Source: Aeromicrobium sp. 9AM
GTDB taxonomy: Bacteria; Actinomycetota; Actinomycetes; Propionibacteriales; Nocardioidaceae
Length of the DNA stretch: 64,000 bases
Direction of reading: 5' to 3'
Assembly: GCF_902506105.1 (NCBI RefSeq)
Contig: NZ_LR733303.1
Span: forward strand, 806,001 to 870,000
The notes under the pieces were generated by a model that saw nothing but the letters and a program-made list of their open reading frames with translations, had not been told where the DNA came from and ran no database searches. The position numbers were made by a program, and so were the translations under genes. The first letter of the stretch is position 1; each line of letters starts with the position of its first letter. Of this stretch, positions 10,851 to 19,416 are shown piece by piece.

Positions 10851-12232
10851 TCACCAGTACGCTCATCGCCGCGGCGCCGCCCGAGCCGGTCAAGGCCGTG
10901 GCCGGCACGGGCCAGCTCATCACCGCGGCACTCGTCGGTGTCGCGGTGCTTGTCGTGCTGATCACGTTCTTCAAGCTGCACCCGTTCCTCGCCCTGATCC
11001 TCGGCTCGCTCACGGTCGGCGCGATCGCCGGTCGCAACATGCTCGACGTCGTGGGCAGCTTCAGCACCGGCGTCGGCGACACGGTCAAGGGTGTCGGCAT
11101 CCTGATCGCCCTGGGCGCGATGTTCGGCAAGCTGCTCGCGGACTCCGGCGGTGCGGACCAGATCGTCGACACGATCGTCGGGAGGTCCAGCCAACGCATG
11201 CTGCCGTGGTCGATGGCCGCGATCGGCGCCATCATCGGGCTGCCGATGTTCTTCGAGATCGGGTTGGTCCTGCTGATGCCGGTCATCTTCCTCGTCGCCA
11301 AGCGCGCCGAGCGGTCGATCATCGCGCTCGGCATTCCGGCGCTCGCCGGACTCTCCGCGATGCACGGGTTCGTACCTCCGCACCCCGGGCCGCTGGCGGC
11401 CATCCAGGCCGTCGACGCCGACCTCGGACGTACGTTGGCCCTCGGCATCCTGGTCGCGATCCCCACGATCGTCGTCGCGGGTCCGCTGTTCGCCCGGTTC
11501 GCCGAGCGTTGGGTGCCGGTGCCGGCGGGCGACCTCTACGACGCGACCACCGAGAAGCGCGAGGTCCGGCCCAGCTTCGGGATCACGCTGGCCACGGTGC
11601 TGCTGCCGGTCGTGCTGATGATGGGCAAGGCGTACTCCGACATCGCCCTCGACGAGGGGACCGGACCACGCAAGGTCCTCGACTTCATCGGTGAGCCGTT
11701 CGTCGCCCTGCTGATCTCGGTGATCGTCGCGATCTTCACTCTCGGCCGGGCGTCGGGGATGGACAAGGACGACATCAGCGACGTCCTCAACAAGTCGTTG
11801 CCCCCGATCGCCGGCATCCTCCTGATCGTCGGCGCCGGCGGCGGGTTCAAGCAGACCCTGATCGACACCGGCATCGCCGAGGTGGTCGCCGACTTCGTCG
11901 AGGACAGCGGTGTCTCGGTCCTCCTGCTGGCGTGGCTCGTCGCGGTGCTGATCCGTGTGGCGACGGGTTCCGCAACGGTGGCGACGATCACCGCCGCCGG
12001 CATCATGTCGCCGATCGCCCAGGACCTCGGCAGTACCGAGGTGTCGCTGCTCGTGCTGGCGATCGGTGCGGGGTCGGTGTTCTTCTCGCACGTCAACGAC
12101 GCCGGCTTCTGGCTGGTCAAGGAGTTCTTCGGGCTGTCGGTCGTCCAGACGATCAAGAGCTGGTCGATCATGGAGACGATCCTGTCGGTGACGGGCCTCG
12201 TCGTCGTGCTGGGCCTGAACCTGGTGGTGTGA
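10847..12232 (+). CDS. gntP: Gluconate:H+ symporter, GntP family
   Basis: 461 residues with ~12 membrane helices. GntP-type motifs are visible: FGKLLADSGGADQI (~90-105), GLPMFFEIGLVLLMP (~126-140), HGFVPPHPGPLAAI (~176-190) and ATGSATVATITAAGI (~370). It imports gluconate for the kinase encoded 4 bp upstream. No regulator gene of the gluconate type is adjacent. A palindromic repeat starts 6 bp after the stop. Confidence 0.93.
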   Translation: MITSTLIAAAPPEPVKAVAGTGQLITAALVGVAVLVVLITFFKLHPFLALILGSLTVGAIAGRNMLDVVGSFSTGVGDTVKGVGILIALGAMFGKLLADSGGADQIVDTIVGRSSQRMLPWSMAAIGAIIGLPMFFEIGLVLLMPVIFLVAKRAERSIIALGIPALAGLSAMHGFVPPHPGPLAAIQAVDADLGRTLALGILVAIPTIVVAGPLFARFAERWVPVPAGDLYDATTEKREVRPSFGITLATVLLPVVLMMGKAYSDIALDEGTGPRKVLDFIGEPFVALLISVIVAIFTLGRASGMDKDDISDVLNKSLPPIAGILLIVGAGGGFKQTLIDTGIAEVVADFVEDSGVSVLLLAWLVAVLIRVATGSATVATITAAGIMSPIAQDLGSTEVSLLVLAIGAGSVFFSHVNDAGFWLVKEFFGLSVVQTIKSWSIMETILSVTGLVVVLGLNLVV

Positions 12233-12237
12233 GTCCC

Positions 12238-12285
12238 GGTGGTTGAGGCGCGGAGGCCGCCCGCGGCCGAAGCCTCGAAACCACC
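12238..12285. repeat. Palindromic intergenic repeat, copy A
   Basis: A 48-bp imperfect inverted repeat with ends GGTGGTTGAGG and CCTCGAAACCACC and a central CCGCCCGCGGCC-type core. Related copies lie at 48280-48326, 48333-48378 and 58666-58719. It directly follows gntP and could also act as its terminator. Confidence 0.7.
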
Positions 12286-12327
12286 TTGATTGCGCCGGGA
12301 CTTCATCTCACCGGGTTTCGTCATCTG

Positions 12328-12392
12328 ACGCCTTCGGCGTGACGCGCTCAACCTGCCCTGAGCGTTCGCTCGCAGAGCTCGCTCAACTCAGG
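12328..12392. repeat. Two further hairpins between gntP and the ABC exporter
   Basis: ACGCC-TTC-GGCGT at 12328-12340 is a short stem. CCTGAGCG (12357-12364) pairs with CGCTCAACTCAGG-type sequence ending at 12392. The interior TTCGCTCGCAGAGCTCGCTC (12365-12384) is the exact reverse complement of 48294-48313 inside repeat copy B1, so this is a second module of the same repeat family. Confidence 0.55.
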
Positions 12393-12396
12393 ACAT

Positions 12397-12432
12397 CTGT
12401 CATGAATTTGTGACAGGGCGGCGAGATACCCT
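12397..12432 (+). promoter_or_regulatory. Promoter with candidate operator for the ABC exporter
   Basis: CTGTCA (12397-12402) and TGACAG (12411-12416) form a perfect 6-bp inverted repeat with an 8-nt spacer where a minus-35 box would lie. TACCCT (12427-12432) is the minus-10 box, 6 nt before the ATG. An unidentified repressor or activator could bind here. Confidence 0.45.
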
Positions 12433-12438
12433 GAGGCA

Positions 12439-14172
12439 ATGCTCATTCCGCTCCTGCGGACGTACCTTGCGCCTTACAAGAGGCCGATCGCACTCGTCCT
12501 GACCTTCCAGCTGATCCAGACCCTCGCCAACCTCTGGCTGCCCGGACTCAACGCCGACATCATCGACAAGGGCGTCGTCCAGGGCGACACCGGCTACATC
12601 GTCCGCACCGGCGGGATGATGCTGATGGTCACCGTGATCCAGGTCGTGTGCACGATCGTCGCGGTCTACTTCGGTGCCCGCACCGCGATGGCGCTCGGCC
12701 GTGACCTGCGCGCAGGCGTGTTCAGCAAGGTCGAGACGTTCGCCGCGCGCGAGATGGCACAGCTCGGGGCGCCCACGCTCATCACCCGTTCGACCAACGA
12801 CGTCCAGCAGGTCCAGCTCATCGTGTTCCTGGCCCTCACGCTGCTGGTGGCAGCACCGATCATGTGCTTCGGCGGCATCTTCATGGCGCTGCGCCAGGAC
12901 GTCGAGCTGTCCGGGTTGTTGCTGCTGGTCCTGCCGGCGCTGATCATCAGCATTGGCCTGGTCATCCGGCAGATGAGACCGCTGTTCCGGGTCATGCAGG
13001 TCAAGATCGACGGCATCAACGGCATCATGCGTGAGCAGATCATGGGCATTCGCGTGATCCGCGCGTTCGTCAAGGAGCGCTACGAGGCGAAGCGGTTCGG
13101 CGACGCCAACCGCGAGACGATGGAGGTCGCGATCGCCGTCGGTCGCCTGACGTCGATGATGTTCCCGATCGTCATGCTGATCATGAACGTGTCGGTCGTC
13201 CTGGCCACGTGGTTCGGTGGCTACCGCATCGGCAGCGGTGAGCTGCAGGTCGGCACGCTGACGGCGTTCCAGAACTACCTCGTCCAGATCCTGATGTCGG
13301 TCATGATGGCGACGTTCATGCTGATGCTGTGGCCGCGCGCCGAGGTCGCCGCCGAGCGGATCACCGAGGTGCTCGACACCGAGCCGAGCGTGCTCGCGCC
13401 GGACGACGCGGTGCAGGTGACCCTCGATCGCGGCCAGCTCGACATCCAGGGCGCGTCCTTCGCCTTCCCCGGTGCCGAGCACGACGTGCTGCACGAGATC
13501 GACCTGGTGGCGCGGCCGGGTGAGACGACCGCGATCATCGGCTCGACCGGCAGTGGCAAGTCGACGTTGCTGGGACTGATCCCGAGGCTGTTCGACGCCA
13601 CGGCCGGCTCGGTCAGCATCGACGGTCACGACATACGCTCGCTGCACCCGGAGAACGTCTGGTCGTCGATCGGCCTCGTGCCTCAGCGGCCGTTCCTCTT
13701 CAGCGGCACCGTGGCGTCCAACCTGCGCTACGGCCGACCCGACGCCACCGATGAGGAACTGTGGGACGCGCTCGAGATCGCGCAGGCCAAGGACTTCGTC
13801 GAGCGTATGCCCGAGCAGCTCAACGCCCCGATCTCCCAGGGCGGCACCAACGTCTCCGGCGGGCAGCGCCAGCGGCTCGCGATCGCCCGGGCCATCGTCA
13901 AGCGGCCGCCGATCTACCTGTTCGACGACTCGTTCTCCGCGCTCGATTATGGGACGGATGCCGCGCTGCGGGCCGCCATGCGTACGGCCACCGCCGAGGC
14001 GACCGTCGTGATCGTCGCCCAGCGGGTGTCCACGATCCGCGACGCCGACCGCATCGTCGTCCTCGACGAGGGCCGGGTCGTCGGCACCGGGACGCACCAC
14101 GAGCTGATGCAGTCCTGCGAGGTCTACCGCGAGATCGTGCTGTCCCAGCTGACCGAGGAGGAGGCCGCATGA
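12439..14172 (+). CDS. ABC exporter half-transporter, degenerate-site subunit
   Basis: 577 residues: six-helix type IV exporter membrane domain (~1-310) then a nucleotide-binding domain. Walker A is IGSTGSGKSTLL (~370), signature VSGGQRQRLAIARA (~475), Walker B IYLFDDSFSALD (~495). The catalytic glutamate after Walker B is Asp here (FDDS), as in the degenerate half of heterodimeric exporters. The partner gene at 14249 has a canonical Walker B, so the two probably form one heterodimeric multidrug- or lipid-type exporter. The message appears leaderless (TACCCT 6 nt upstream). The substrate is unknown. Confidence 0.9.
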   Translation: MLIPLLRTYLAPYKRPIALVLTFQLIQTLANLWLPGLNADIIDKGVVQGDTGYIVRTGGMMLMVTVIQVVCTIVAVYFGARTAMALGRDLRAGVFSKVETFAAREMAQLGAPTLITRSTNDVQQVQLIVFLALTLLVAAPIMCFGGIFMALRQDVELSGLLLLVLPALIISIGLVIRQMRPLFRVMQVKIDGINGIMREQIMGIRVIRAFVKERYEAKRFGDANRETMEVAIAVGRLTSMMFPIVMLIMNVSVVLATWFGGYRIGSGELQVGTLTAFQNYLVQILMSVMMATFMLMLWPRAEVAAERITEVLDTEPSVLAPDDAVQVTLDRGQLDIQGASFAFPGAEHDVLHEIDLVARPGETTAIIGSTGSGKSTLLGLIPRLFDATAGSVSIDGHDIRSLHPENVWSSIGLVPQRPFLFSGTVASNLRYGRPDATDEELWDALEIAQAKDFVERMPEQLNAPISQGGTNVSGGQRQRLAIARAIVKRPPIYLFDDSFSALDYGTDAALRAAMRTATAEATVVIVAQRVSTIRDADRIVVLDEGRVVGTGTHHELMQSCEVYREIVLSQLTEEEAA

Positions 14173-14252
14173 GCGAGCGAAGCGAGCGAAACGAAAGAGT
14201 GCTCAGGCCGTCGCCTGCGATCCTTGCCCTTTCTCTGCAGGTGACGGCATGA
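14169..14252 (+). CDS. Possible 27-residue ORF bridging the two ABC genes
   Basis: ATG at 14169 overlaps the upstream stop (ATGA) and the frame runs to 14252, overlapping the next gene start by 4 bp. It would encode a Ser-Glu-Arg-rich peptide (MSERSERNERVLRPSPAILA...). The DNA carries the GCGAGCGAA repeat twice. It may be a coupling ORF or simply an inserted repeat sequence. There is no evidence of a functional peptide. Confidence 0.25.
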   Translation: MSERSERNERVLRPSPAILALSLQVTA

Positions 14253-16189
14253 GCGGTAGAGGCCCCGCGCTCGCGGGCATGGGGATGCCGCCGGCGCGGG
14301 CCAAGGACTTCAAGGGCTCGCTGCGGCGCCTCATCGACCGGCTGCTGCGTCAGCGCATCATGGTCTGGGGCATCGTCGGGTTCGGCGTCGTGGCCACCAC
14401 GATGGCGGTCATCGGACCCAAGGTGCTGGGACACGCGACCGACATCGTGTTCACCGGCTACCTCAACGGCCAGTTCCCTGACGGAGCCACCAAGACGGAG
14501 GTCGTTGCGCAGCTGCGCAACGAGGGCAACGACAAGCTCGCCTCCTTGGTGTCGTCCGTCGACCTCCAGCCCGGCGCCGGCATCGACTTCCACGGCCTCG
14601 GGCTGGTGCTCTCGGGAGTGCTGGTCCTCTACGTCCTCGCGTCGGTGCTGCAGTGGTTCCAGGGGGTCTTCACCACGACGGTCGTGCAGAAGACCATCAC
14701 CGACCTGCGCGACGACGTCGAGGCCAAGATCAACCGGCTCCCGCTGTCCTACTTCGACCGTACGGACCGCGGAGAGGTGCTCTCGCGCACCACCAACGAC
14801 ATCGACAACATCGCCCAGTCGTTCCAGCAGACCATGAGCCAGCTGTTGACCTCGATCCTCATGGTCATCGGCACGCTCGTCATGATGCTGGTCATCTCGC
14901 CGTTGCTGTCGCTCGTCGCACTGCTGACGCTGCCGCTGGCGTTCGCCATCACCAAGGCGGTGACCAAGAGGTCGCAGCCGGAGTTCATGAAGCAGTGGGC
15001 CAGCACCGGGCGCCTCAACGGCCACATCGAGGAGGTCTTCACGGGCCACGAGGTGGTCAAGGTGTTTGGTCGTCAGCAGGAAGCCCGCGACGAGTTCGAC
15101 ACCCGCAACGACGCGGTGTTCGCCGCGTCGTTCAAGGCGCAGTTCATCTCCGGCGTGATCCAGCCGGTCATGATGTTCGTGTCCAACATCAACTACGTGC
15201 TCGTGGCTGTCATCGGCGGCCTGCGGGTCGCGTCGGGCACCCTCAGCATCGGCGACGTGCAGGCGTTCATCCAGTACTCCCGGCAGTTCACCCAGCCGCT
15301 GACGCAGGTCGCCTCGATGATCAACCTGCTGCAGTCGGGTGTCGCCTCCGCCGAGCGGGTGTTCGCCCTGCTCGACGAGCCCGAGGAGCGGCCGGACGAG
15401 GCCGACGCGCCGTTCCCCGACCCCATACGCGGCCGGGTCGTCTTCGACGACGTGTCGTTCTCCTACCAGCCAGACGAGCCGCTGATCGAGCACCTCGACC
15501 TGACGGCCGAGCCGGGCCAGACCGTCGCGATCGTCGGCCCGACCGGCGCCGGCAAGACGACGCTGACCAACCTCGTCCTCCGGTTCTACGACATCCAGGG
15601 CGGCCGCATCACGCTCGACGGCGTCGACATCGCCCGGATGGACCGTGGGCTGCTGCGCGACAACTTCGGCGTCGTGCTGCAGGACACCTGGCTGTTCAAG
15701 GGCGCGATCCGCGACAACATCGCCTACGGCGCACACCGCGCGTCGGAGGAGCAGATCCTCGCGGCGGCCGAGGCGGCGTTCGTCGACCACTTCGTGCGCA
15801 CCCTGCCCGACGGCTACGACACCGTGATCGAGGACGAGGGCACCAACGTCAGCGCCGGTCAGCGCCAGCTGCTGACGATCGCGCGGGCATTCCTCGCCGA
15901 TCCGGCGATCCTCGTGCTCGACGAGGCCACCAGCTCGGTCGACACCCGCACGGAATCGCTGGTCCAGGGCGCGATGGAGCAGCTGCGCTCGGGCCGTACG
16001 TCATTCGTCATCGCGCACCGGCTCTCCACGATCCGCGACGCCGACCACATCGTCGTGATGGAGGACGGCCAGATCGTCGAACAGGGAAACCACGACTCGT
16101 TGCGGGCGGCCGGGGGAGCGTACGAGCGCCTCTACTCGGCCCAGTTCGCCGCCCCGGCGACCGACTCAGCGGTTGGCGCCCTTGAGTGA
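14249..16189 (+). CDS. ABC exporter half-transporter, consensus-site subunit
   Basis: 646 residues: a ~60-residue cytoplasmic/N-terminal lead, six membrane helices (with a ~60-residue insertion between the first two), then the nucleotide-binding domain. Walker A is VGPTGAGKTTLT (~430), signature NVSAGQRQLLTIARA (~535) and Walker B ILVLDEATSSVD (~555) with the catalytic Glu. The signature is SAGQ instead of SGGQ. It completes the degenerate ATP site made with the first subunit's Asp-type Walker B, exactly as expected for a heterodimer. Its end overlaps the convergent gene by 24 bp. Confidence 0.9.
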   Translation: MSGRGPALAGMGMPPARAKDFKGSLRRLIDRLLRQRIMVWGIVGFGVVATTMAVIGPKVLGHATDIVFTGYLNGQFPDGATKTEVVAQLRNEGNDKLASLVSSVDLQPGAGIDFHGLGLVLSGVLVLYVLASVLQWFQGVFTTTVVQKTITDLRDDVEAKINRLPLSYFDRTDRGEVLSRTTNDIDNIAQSFQQTMSQLLTSILMVIGTLVMMLVISPLLSLVALLTLPLAFAITKAVTKRSQPEFMKQWASTGRLNGHIEEVFTGHEVVKVFGRQQEARDEFDTRNDAVFAASFKAQFISGVIQPVMMFVSNINYVLVAVIGGLRVASGTLSIGDVQAFIQYSRQFTQPLTQVASMINLLQSGVASAERVFALLDEPEERPDEADAPFPDPIRGRVVFDDVSFSYQPDEPLIEHLDLTAEPGQTVAIVGPTGAGKTTLTNLVLRFYDIQGGRITLDGVDIARMDRGLLRDNFGVVLQDTWLFKGAIRDNIAYGAHRASEEQILAAAEAAFVDHFVRTLPDGYDTVIEDEGTNVSAGQRQLLTIARAFLADPAILVLDEATSSVDTRTESLVQGAMEQLRSGRTSFVIAHRLSTIRDADHIVVMEDGQIVEQGNHDSLRAAGGAYERLYSAQFAAPATDSAVGALE

Positions 16190-16909
16190 GCCCGTGCTGG
16201 TGCCACCCTCGGAGACGAGGCAGGTGACCTCGGGATCCACCTTCCAGGAGTCCTTGAACGGTCGCAGGTAGGCGATGACGAGCTCGGTGCTGTCAGCCGG
16301 CACCCCGACGTAGTCCTCGTACCGCTGCACGCAGCCCGCCTCGGCGAGCCGGTCGACCTCGGGCTGGCCGGGGAAGTCCCCGTCGCCGAGATCGAAGTTG
16401 GCGAAGGCCTCTTCGCGGTGCGGCTTGCTGCACGGGGTGAGCTCGACCGTGAGCTGGGTCGAGGCGCTCGGCTCCTTGGTGAGGCAGTCACCGGTGCGGA
16501 TGTTGCCCACGAGCACGTGGCCACCTTCGACGACCTGCCCCGAGGAGTCGCGTTCGGGCTGGCTGCTGACGATGGCCACGATCGCGATGACGAAGCCCGC
16601 GACCCACAGCACGCTGATGATGAGTGCTGAGATCGCCATGCCCTTGCCATGAGGACGACCGTCCTTCGACCGGACGAGCACGATGATCGCGAGGATCACC
16701 GCCGCGATCAGGGTCAGGACGAAGAATCCGAAGATCGCCAGCACGAGCGCCGTGATCGCCATGGCCTTCGACGGTGCTGCGGACGGCGGGGGGTAGGCGC
16801 CCTGGGGTGCGGAGTACGCCTGACCGGGATAGGGCTGCTGGGGATATGGCTGTCCCGCCGCCGGCCAAGGCGGCTGGAGCGGGTCACGTGGCGGCTGCTG
16901 CTCGGTCAT
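16166..16909 (-). CDS. Membrane protein with DUF4190-like segment and septum-formation-type domain (paralogue 1)
   Basis: 247 residues. Residues 1-45 are Pro/Gln/Tyr-rich (PQQPYPGQAYSAPQ), probably cytoplasmic. Two membrane helices follow (~50-77 and ~92-115), then an extracytoplasmic domain from ~120 with four cysteines (GDC, TPC, AGC, VTC). The arrangement matches actinobacterial DUF4190 proteins with a septum-formation domain; the biochemical role of that domain is not established. A paralogue with the same four cysteines lies at 17381-18106. It overlaps the convergent ABC gene by 24 bp. Confidence 0.75.
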   Translation of the reverse strand: MTEQQPPRDPLQPPWPAAGQPYPQQPYPGQAYSAPQGAYPPPSAAPSKAMAITALVLAIFGFFVLTLIAAVILAIIVLVRSKDGRPHGKGMAISALIISVLWVAGFVIAIVAIVSSQPERDSSGQVVEGGHVLVGNIRTGDCLTKEPSASTQLTVELTPCSKPHREEAFANFDLGDGDFPGQPEVDRLAEAGCVQRYEDYVGVPADSTELVIAYLRPFKDSWKVDPEVTCLVSEGGTSTGSLKGANR

Positions 16910-16988
16910 GAGAATCCCCTCAGGCGGCGCTGCGTACGCCGACGCGACAGGCTAACCCAGCGGGAGCCGCTCCATGGCGAAACGGTGA

Positions 16989-17345
16989 TCAGTGCGCCAG
17001 GAACTCCGCGACCCGGTCCTTGGGGCGGCCGATGATCGCCCGGTCGCCACGGATGAGCACGGGCCGCTGCATCAGGCGCGGATGGTCGACGAGCAGGTCC
17101 GCCACGGCCTCGGCCGTCACGTAGTCGTCGGCTTCGAGGCCCTGCGCCTTGAAGAAGCCGTCCTTGCGCACGAGCTCGGCCGGCGGGTCCTCGAGCTTGC
17201 CCAGCAGGTCGAGCAGCTCAGCATGGTCGAGCGGCTTCTTGAGGTACTGGACGACCTCCGTCTCGACGCCGGCCGACGACGCTTCGTCGAGCGCGTGGCG
17301 CGAGGTCGAGCAAGCCGTGTTGTGCAGGATCGTCACGTCAGACAT
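16989..17345 (-). CDS. ArsC/Spx-family thioredoxin-fold protein (arsenate reductase-like)
   Basis: 118 residues. The N-terminal motif NTACSTSR places the catalytic Cys at residue 12. The C-terminal half has the conserved Arg/Pro region LMQRPVLIRGDRAIIGRPKDRV typical of ArsC (YffB/ArsC) proteins. These reduce arsenate with glutathione or glutaredoxin in proteobacteria; the actinobacterial reductant would differ. No arsenite pump or ArsR is nearby, so a general stress or unknown role is as likely as arsenate detoxification. It sits between two paralogous membrane protein genes on the same strand. Confidence 0.85.
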   Translation of the reverse strand: MSDVTILHNTACSTSRHALDEASSAGVETEVVQYLKKPLDHAELLDLLGKLEDPPAELVRKDGFFKAQGLEADDYVTAEAVADLLVDHPRLMQRPVLIRGDRAIIGRPKDRVAEFLAH

Positions 17346-17380
17346 GTCGCGAGCATACGACCGTCAGTCGGGAGACGGAC

Positions 17381-18106
17381 TCAGCGGCGGGAGTTCTTCA
17401 GGGTGCCGGTGCTTGGCTTGCCCACGGACACCATGCAGGCGACATTGCGGTTCTTCTCCCAGCTTCTTTCGGCCGGCAGGATGTAGGCGATGTCGAGCTC
17501 GGACTTAGCGGCTTCGACCCCGACGAATGCCCCGAAGCGGTCGACGCAACCGATCGTGGTGAGTCGTTCGACCTCCTTGTCGCCCGGATAGTCTCCGCGC
17601 TCCAGGTCGAAGGTGGCGTACGTCTCCAGGGCGTGCGGTTCGGCGCAGGGCGTGACGTCGACCGTGTACATCACCTTGTCGTCGAATCCGTTGACGATGC
17701 AGTCTCCCGTCCGTACTTCGGTGACCAGGACCTCGCCGCTCCGCGTGACCGCCCCGGACACGTCACGGTCGGCGTCGTCGGCGGCATCGCCGATGAGGAC
17801 CGCGACGATCAGGACGATCCACAACGGGATGATGACCAGTGCCGCGATCGCCATGCCCTTGCCATTGCCGGGGCGGTGCTTGGAGTCGCTGATGACCTGG
17901 ATCGCGAGGATCAACGAGATGATCCAGGTGATGAGCCCCGGGAAGCAGGCGAGCCCCAACGCCCACCCGGCCTTGGTCTTGGACGGCGGCGGCATGGAGC
18001 GCCGAGGGTCGTACGACTGCGGTCCGCCTGTCGGGTAGCTCGGGAAGGCGGGAGCGTACGGCTGACCGGCCGGGGGCTCGGTCGGTGGTGGAACCTGGTC
18101 GCTCAT
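17381..18106 (-). CDS. Membrane protein with DUF4190-like segment and septum-formation-type domain (paralogue 2)
   Basis: 241 residues from the ATG at 18106 (MSDQVPPPTEPP). A longer frame upstream lacks family features. A Pro-rich N-terminus of ~55 residues is followed by two membrane helices (~58-80 and ~98-120) and an extracytoplasmic domain with four cysteines (GDC, TPC, IGC, VAC) at the same spacing as in the protein at 16166-16909. The two genes flank the ArsC-like gene and probably arose by duplication. Confidence 0.75.
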   Translation of the reverse strand: MSDQVPPPTEPPAGQPYAPAFPSYPTGGPQSYDPRRSMPPPSKTKAGWALGLACFPGLITWIISLILAIQVISDSKHRPGNGKGMAIAALVIIPLWIVLIVAVLIGDAADDADRDVSGAVTRSGEVLVTEVRTGDCIVNGFDDKVMYTVDVTPCAEPHALETYATFDLERGDYPGDKEVERLTTIGCVDRFGAFVGVEAAKSELDIAYILPAERSWEKNRNVACMVSVGKPSTGTLKNSRR

Positions 18107-18201
18107 GGTGTCCTCGGGCGTCGCGTGACGGGAATGGCTGCGACAGGCTATCGCGGTTCGATTCGGCTGTCCGTGGAACGCCCGCATGCGAGCATGACCG
18201 G

Positions 18202-19113
18202 ATGTGGGAAGCGTTTTCGCACAACCTGAAGGACCCGGCCGGCGCCGCCGTGCCGTTCTTCCTGCTCTTCATGCTCATCGAAATGGCTGCAGTCAGGCGC
18301 GAGGATCGCGAGGATCGCGAGCTCGCGGGCGAGGCGCCGCGGGGGATGGGCTACCTCAGGGAGGACACCCGCGCGAGCCTGACGATGTTCGTCGGCTCGA
18401 TCGCGTTCTCGGCGATCTTCCGCACCGCGGCATTCCTGCTCTACACCGTCCTCTACGTCCACCTGGCGCCGTGGCACCTCTCGGCCAGGAACCCGTGGAC
18501 GTGGGTCGGCGTGCTGCTCGGCGTCGACCTGCTCTGGTACACCTACCACCGGTTCTCGCACCGCGTACGCCTCGGCTGGGCGGGCCACCAGGCCCACCAC
18601 TCGAGCGTCTACTTCAACTTCTCGACCGCGCTGCGGCAGAAGTGGAACCAGTGGTTCGAGGTGCTGATCTGGCTGCCGCTCCCGCTGCTGGGAGTCCCGC
18701 CGTGGATGATCTACTTCACGTTCTCGATCAACCTGATCTGGCAGTTCCACCTGCACACCGAGAAGATCGACCGGTTCCCCCGGTGCTGGGAGGCCGTGTT
18801 CAACACCCCGTCGCACCACCGTGTGCACCACGGTTCGGACCCGATCTACCTCGACCGCAACTACGGCGGCATCCTCATCGTGTGGGACCGCCTGTTCAGG
18901 TCGTTCCAGGCTGAGCTGCACCGGCCGACGTACGGGCTCACGTATCCGGTCGGCACCTACAACGTGTGGCAGCTGCAGTACGGCGAGTACGTCAAGATCT
19001 GGCACGACGTCAGGCGGGCACCACGATGGAGGGACCGGTTGGCGTACGTCTTCGGGCCGCCCGGCTGGCAGCCGCCGCAGCCGGCGCCGCGTGACTTCGT
19101 CAGCCCGTCCTGA
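18202..19113 (+). CDS. Sterol desaturase/fatty acid hydroxylase family membrane protein
   Basis: 303 residues from the ATG at 18202 (MWEAFSHNLKD). An upstream in-frame start would add a non-hydrophobic lead. Three to four membrane helices carry the histidine clusters of di-iron membrane hydroxylases: HRFSHR (~118), HQAHHSS (~131) and HRVHHGS (~212), with further histidines in FHLHTE. It would hydroxylate or desaturate a lipid substrate at the membrane. Nothing nearby identifies the lipid. It converges on the regulator gene at 19117 with a 3-bp gap. Confidence 0.85.
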   Translation: MWEAFSHNLKDPAGAAVPFFLLFMLIEMAAVRREDREDRELAGEAPRGMGYLREDTRASLTMFVGSIAFSAIFRTAAFLLYTVLYVHLAPWHLSARNPWTWVGVLLGVDLLWYTYHRFSHRVRLGWAGHQAHHSSVYFNFSTALRQKWNQWFEVLIWLPLPLLGVPPWMIYFTFSINLIWQFHLHTEKIDRFPRCWEAVFNTPSHHRVHHGSDPIYLDRNYGGILIVWDRLFRSFQAELHRPTYGLTYPVGTYNVWQLQYGEYVKIWHDVRRAPRWRDRLAYVFGPPGWQPPQPAPRDFVSPS

Positions 19114-19116
19114 CGG

Positions 19117-19416
19117 TCAGGTGCCGGCCGGGTCGATGACGGCGCGAAGAGCGGCGACGTGGCCGTCGAACGCCTTGCGACCGACCGGCGTCAGACGTAC
19201 GCGCACCCGTCGCCGACGGTCCTCGAGGGGTCGCTCGATGCTGATGTAGCCGGCACCCTCGAGCGTCGCGAACTGCTTGGACAGGGCTGAGTCGGAAAGA
19301 TTCAGCCGATCGCGTACGAAGGCGAAGTCGATCCAGTCCGCCGAGGCGAGGAGCGCCACGATCGACAGGCGCGTGGCGGGGTGGATCAGCTCGTCGAACT
19401 GCGGCTGTGAGCTCAT
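19117..19416 (-). CDS. Winged-helix transcriptional regulator (PF13601/MarR-like)
   Basis: 99 residues from the ATG at 19416 (MSSQPQFDELIHPATRLSIVALL). That start overlaps the stop of the upstream membrane gene (ATGA). The frame also opens further upstream, without RBS or family sequence. The fold shows a recognition-helix region LNLSDSALSKQFATLEGAGYI and a charged wing (EDRRRRVRVRLT), typical of the single-domain regulators that pair with small membrane proteins. It probably autoregulates the two-gene operon through the palindrome at 19896-19914. Confidence 0.85.
   Translation of the reverse strand: MSSQPQFDELIHPATRLSIVALLASADWIDFAFVRDRLNLSDSALSKQFATLEGAGYISIERPLEDRRRRVRVRLTPVGRKAFDGHVAALRAVIDPAGT

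Noticed and set aside
16989..17345. Arsenic resistance operon
   Set aside because: Only one ArsC-like gene is present; no ArsR, ArsB or Acr3 gene is adjacent.
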